This document shows, one piece after another, positions 19,686-23,283 of a stretch of 23,283 nt of DNA. The stretch is from Perkinsus olseni. Lineage: Eukaryota; Perkinsozoa; Perkinsida. The stretch spans positions 1 through 23,283 of the forward strand of contig JABANN010000523.1 of NCBI GenBank assembly GCA_013115125.1, given 5' to 3'. The notes beneath the pieces were generated by a model, which saw only the letters and a program-made list of their open reading frames with translations, was not told the DNA's origin and did not search any database. How positions within the stretch are numbered: the first letter of the stretch is position 1; each line of letters begins with the position of its first letter. The position numbers were made by a program, and so were the translations under genes.

Positions 19686-21134
19686 ATGTTGAGAAGGGCA
19701 GATGCCACCAGCGTAGCGGAAGATTTGAAGGTCGAGGCGACTCGGGAGAGGACGGTCATCGCTCGGGAGTGCGTCAGGGAGATTTTAATGTACGCCTGCG
19801 TCGTCTGTGGCGACGATGGTCCTCGCTGGCGTTGAAGGTGCCCTGTGCTGTCGAGGAGGTGGATCGATCTGACGAACACTTTGGAGCAGTTGGCGCGGCT
19901 GGCGATGTTGGAGGCCTACGCTCCGAGGGTGAAGAAGGAGGGAGAGGAGAAGGCCAAGGTGACGGCTGATGGACCGCTGTCGTAGGAGTTGGCGGATTTC
20001 AGGTATTGGGACGGTTGGATGGTGGTGGTACACTATGGGACCAAGATATGACAGAAGACGCGATCAGGTGGTCCGGGAGGCTGCCATCAGGGGTGATACT
20101 CAGGCGGCCCACTCAGGCTTATGATGGAAGAGAATCGAGTCAATGTTAGTTTACGGATGCTGAATGACTATAAGGTACAAGTCGTGATGGATGGGTCGCG
20201 GTGACGAGTGTATTAGGTCTGGCAATACGCCAACTGGGAGAGTCTTGATGACGCTGTGTTGAACACCGCTAAGGAGAATGGAGGGTTGGACGGCCATCGC
20301 GTGGTCGATCCACATGCCTTGGTGCAATCTCTCCTCAGTAAAGTGGTAGGAGTTGGTTGAAGACGGCGGGGTAGCAGCGGAGGTCATCAGAATACCTTTG
20401 AAGAGAGCGTAGGGGCGCTGCTGTGGAAGTGCCTTGTCCACGTGGAGGCGATGCAGTTGGTGGACCTCCCACTTCTCATACGCCATTGCTCGGTGGGTCT
20501 CCTGGGGTGTCAATCTTTTCACGAAGAATGTGGTTTAGATGGTTTTGAAGCAAGTGGATGAGAAGGGCATAGATGAGCGGGAGGCCAGACGGCAGGTAGA
20601 AGAGGAGAATTGGGAAAGTTATGGTATGGTGATGTTAGGAATCCCTCGTCATCCACTACTTCCACGGTATCATGAAACACAGTGAGGAGTTGAACACTCG
20701 AGAAGTGTTGGAGCTCATGCAAGATTCTGGTCTTATTTCTAGTATCCTTCATCACCTCACACACACGGAGTGCACCCTAGGCCTCAAGGTAAGGCCGCCC
20801 TCAGCGCATGTAGTGGGAGCCCGACTGGCATTCAACCAGCCTCTGCTGCACAGTGCGGCGGCCATCACGTTCGGAGGGCGTGAAGCGGTGGTAGAGGAAG
20901 GGAGGAGAGTGATTCGGTCCTGCCAACTCATCTGTGCTTTTGCGTGTGGCAGTGTAGCTGAATGTGATTGTTAAGGTCGTGGGCAGTGGACCCTTGTCTT
21001 GAGGTCTTTGTGGTTAGGCTGTGGCAGTTGAGGGTCTGTCCCTGCTGGCCGACTGTGAGGAGTTCCAGTGTGACCTGCAAACCTTCCTCGCCAGCTCGAA
21101 GGACCGCGAAGCCCTCATGGAGCTCGAGAAGTGA
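19686..21134 (+). CDS. Unrecognised helical, possibly ARM-like protein
   Basis: Eleven exons join in phase to exactly 324 residues: 19686-19789, 19838-19958, 20003-20067, 20117-20174, 20217-20345, 20391-20492, 20539-20628, 20687-20788, 20840-20908, 20958-20975 and 21018-21134. The protein is almost entirely amphipathic helix, for example TLEQLARLAMLEAYAPRV, DAIRLMMEENRVNVSLRML, PHALVQSLLSKV, LLWKCLVHVEAMQLVDLP and EGLSLLADCEEFQCDLQ. The segment SAAAITFGGREAVVEEG resembles the turn between armadillo repeats. No catalytic motif, signal peptide or membrane segment was found. The 18-nt exon 20958-20975 is very short but both borders are in phase. The start at 19686 gives a helical protein at once; an upstream ATG at 19636 would need an extra intron with the wrong phase. 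Function unknown; a scaffold or adaptor role is a guess. Confidence 0.7.
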
Positions 21135-21338
21135 GGGACCCTCACTCGTCACTCGCACAAATATTTCGTCGTCCATAGGGTAGCGGCGGTGGTCGTTGGC
21201 GACGGCCTTGTGAAGAGGTCTGACGTCCGGCCATTGCTGGACCTGTTCACGAAGTGCAGACGTATGAAGTAGTTGTTGGGAAGCCCATAGTGCTGCGTTA
21301 TGAAGTGCTGGTCAATAGGCCTTGGTTGGGGGCTCACG
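21135..21338. other. Short intergenic region
   Basis: About 200 bp separate the two plus-strand genes. No distinct element is visible. It must carry the end of one transcript and the start of the next. Confidence 0.4.
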
Positions 21339-23212
21339 ATGGGTAAGGTTTTCTCGACTCTCAAGAAGGGCGGCTTCTTCCTCTGCCCACAGCACATCAC
21401 TCACGTGGTGGCTGAGATCACCAGGGAGCTGGTTGACGCTGATTCGTCCATAGGTCGGCCTGGCCGGCTGGGATGGGCCTGATGTTCTGCGGTTCTCCTC
21501 AGATTTTGACTCCAAGTATGTTATTGATGATGAGAAGGGTACGGTGGGTAGAGGCAGGTTTGGTATGGTAGTAGCCTGCTGTCTGAAGTCGGAGCAGGGC
21601 TTCACGGATCGGCAACTATTCGCGTTGAAGGTGCGTTGGTAGCATAAAATCTTTCGCTTGGCCGAGGGAAGGGAATTACGGCGGTTAATAATACTAACTA
21701 TAATATAATAATACATAATTACCAATGATATATAATATATATAATTGATACGTAATGTTGAAGTCAATAGAGCCGAGAGAATTGTCCGATTATGGTTGGC
21801 GTTTTGCATCCGCGGTCATCTCACGGTGCGAGGCCCTCCGCTACCGTGCGGTCCGGCGATTGCGTGGTTTTAGATCGTGGAGGTTGATCATGGTGGGAAG
21901 GATACAGGGAGTGTGCAGCGGATACAGGAGGAGATTCGCGTTTTACGTCTGGTCAGAGGCCATCCGTACGTCATTACCCTTAGAGATGTAGATGATCGAG
22001 GCCTGGATTCGAGGTGGGGATGATTTGGGGATGGTGTGGTATGGGTGTGTTGAGCAGGCCCACTGTGAAATTGGTTTTTGATCTCTGTGAGGGCGGCGAT
22101 CTGTACGAGAGAGTCAGGCAGGTCGGCTGAGGGCCAAACCGCGGTCGGGGAGGGACTGGCGTTGGATAGGTTGGCAACTACTCCAACAGGGAGGCTAAAG
22201 TTGTGTTGCGGAATCTAGTGGGTAAGCGGCAGCGGAGCGACGCAGGTAGAGGGGAATATGGATGCCCAGATGGCCTGGCCTTCATTCACAGCAAGGGCCT
22301 CATGCATCGGGACTTGAAGCCGGAGAACATACTCATGGTCAACCGCAAGAGCAACACTGAGATCAAAGTGGGGCTCGGGTGGGTTGATCGGCTACATCGT
22401 TTGAAGCAGATAGCGGACTTTGGGTTGGCGAGGAGGTCGCCGGACTTCCCTCGGCAACTCCCTCGCAGTAGAACCATTTGCGGCTCTGACTTTTACCTGG
22501 CCCCAGAGATCATCCGCCAGGAGGAGTAGTGCGCCCTTCTGGGAGAGAGGCCGCGGAGGCGTTCTTGGCAGGTACGGACGAGAAATCGACATCTGGGCCG
22601 TCGGTGTTATCGCCTACGTTGTTCTTACCGGCTCCCTGCCTTTTTACAGTCCACAACTCCATAAACTGTAAGCTTCAACCTAAGATTCCCCAAGATACCA
22701 TGACAGGTACCGGCAGATCGTCGAAAGGGACATCAACCTTAATGTGATCGGAGAGGACTTCCGACCCCTCCTTACCGCCGGTGAGCTGCCCACGTATCTT
22801 GCGGTGGTACCCTTCTCTATGCAGGGTCGAAGGACTTCATCTGTCGACTGTTGCAACGAAGGCCCGAGGACAGACTCACAGCGGAGGGGGCTGTGATGCA
22901 TCCCTGGCTGAGGTCAGACCATGGTTGCTATCATTATCGTGATGGTGTGAGTAGGATGGACCCTCGAGAGCTCTCCGACGATACCTACGCGTGCCCGCAT
23001 GCTGGCAGTTGATATCCTCATTATTAACAGCCGTTGTTGTTGTTGTGTTGGAGCCAGTAGTCAGCCATTCGTCGACACTGCTGCCCTCCTCTCCCGCGTA
23101 CGAGTATCCGCCTAGCCCCTCACAGGGGCATCATCCGAGCGACCCCGAAACCACGACCCCCCTCTTCTTCCCCCTACAGTGTTCACAACTTCACATCAAA
23201 CTCGACGATTAG
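21339..23212 (+). CDS. CAMK-like serine/threonine protein kinase, possibly N-myristoylated
   Basis: Eleven exons join in phase to exactly 402 residues: 21339-21453, 21503-21630, 21874-22013, 22058-22121, 22170-22221, 22270-22367, 22410-22525, 22572-22667, 22707-22780, 22825-22946 and 23009-23212. Kinase landmarks are complete: VGRGRFG (53-59), Lys81 in FALK, LVFDLCEGGDLYERV, YSNREAKVV, HRDLKPEN (179-186), DFG (202-204), LAPE, DIWAVGVIAYVVLTG and a closing HPWL near 323. These point to the CAMK/CDPK group, but no EF hands follow. The N terminus MGKVFS fits an N-myristoylation signal, which would place it at a membrane. The last exon adds a hydrophobic run (LISSLLTAVVVVVL) and a Ser/Pro-rich tail; if intron 22947-23008 is not spliced, the protein stops at 23012 instead. 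The substrate is unknown. Confidence 0.85.
21631..21873 (+). other. Long (243 bp) kinase intron with an A/T-rich tract
   Basis: The intron separates FALK from IVEV in the kinase domain. It has a GTGCGT donor and a GGTTTTAG acceptor. It contains a block of TA and AAT motifs at about 21690-21755, very unlike the GC-rich surroundings, followed by a GC-rich half with CGGTGCGAGG and CCGTGCGGTCCGG. Confidence 0.6.
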
Positions 23213-23283
23213 TGCGTCGAATACTATGTGTGGTAAAGTGCGCACACGAAGTGTTGGGGTTCTAGTGGATGTAAATCACACAC

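Noticed and set aside
21454-21502. Stop codon at the end of the first kinase exon as evidence of a separate small protein
   Set aside because: A GT..AG intron of 49 bp removes it in phase and joins directly to the kinase domain.
22526-22571. Apparent frame break in the kinase after the APE motif
   Set aside because: Using the GTAGTG donor at 22526 and the acceptor ending at 22571 restores EEYGREIDIW in frame, so the gene is intact.
1-23283. CRISPR arrays, rRNA, tRNA or bacterial-type operons
   Set aside because: No spaced direct repeats, no cloverleaf or rRNA core sequence recognised, and spliceosomal introns throughout show eukaryotic nuclear DNA.

Overview
The window looks like nuclear DNA of a compact, intron-rich protist. 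The HSP90, the many 38-63 bp GT-AG introns and the GC-rich coding sequence suggest an alveolate, most likely a perkinsid (Perkinsus-like). That placement is from memory of the families and was not tested. Almost every gene is split into small exons. I joined exons by hand, requiring GT..AG borders, a continuous reading frame and family-like protein sequence. Five of these models close exactly in frame from start to stop.

Layout: from 1 to 15907 every recognisable gene lies on the minus strand, and from 16516 to 23212 every one lies on the plus strand, diverging from about 15.9-16.5 kb. Minus strand, in transcription order: a 398-residue repeat and coiled-coil protein (15907-14455); a five-repeat SHIPPO/ODF3-like axonemal protein (14349-12970); a C45-family Ntn hydrolase (12621-10846); a decayed partial copy of that hydrolase (10127-9801); a retroelement RNase H fossil (about 9265-8791); an unrecognised multi-exon segment (8688-8176); a ULK4/RUNKEL-type kinase with a long helical-repeat tail (7571-1559); and an unrecognised gene running off the left edge (1450 to <1). 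Plus strand: cytosolic HSP90 (16516-18831), an unrecognised 324-residue helical protein (19686-21134) and a CAMK-like kinase with a possible N-myristoylation start (21339-23212).

The ULK4/RUNKEL and SHIPPO genes both belong to families tied to cilia or microtubules, which would fit an organism with flagellated zoospores. No operon-like pathway is evident. Non-genic structure includes two near-perfect palindromes (9719-9759, 19278-19314), a 64-bp MITE-like insert inside an intron, a 38-bp tandem repeat, a 60-bp coding tandem repeat and three unusually long introns. The most interesting items are the C45 hydrolase with its decayed neighbour copy, the equal-sized exons of the SHIPPO gene, the ULK4/RUNKEL kinase with its altered catalytic loop, and the palindromes.
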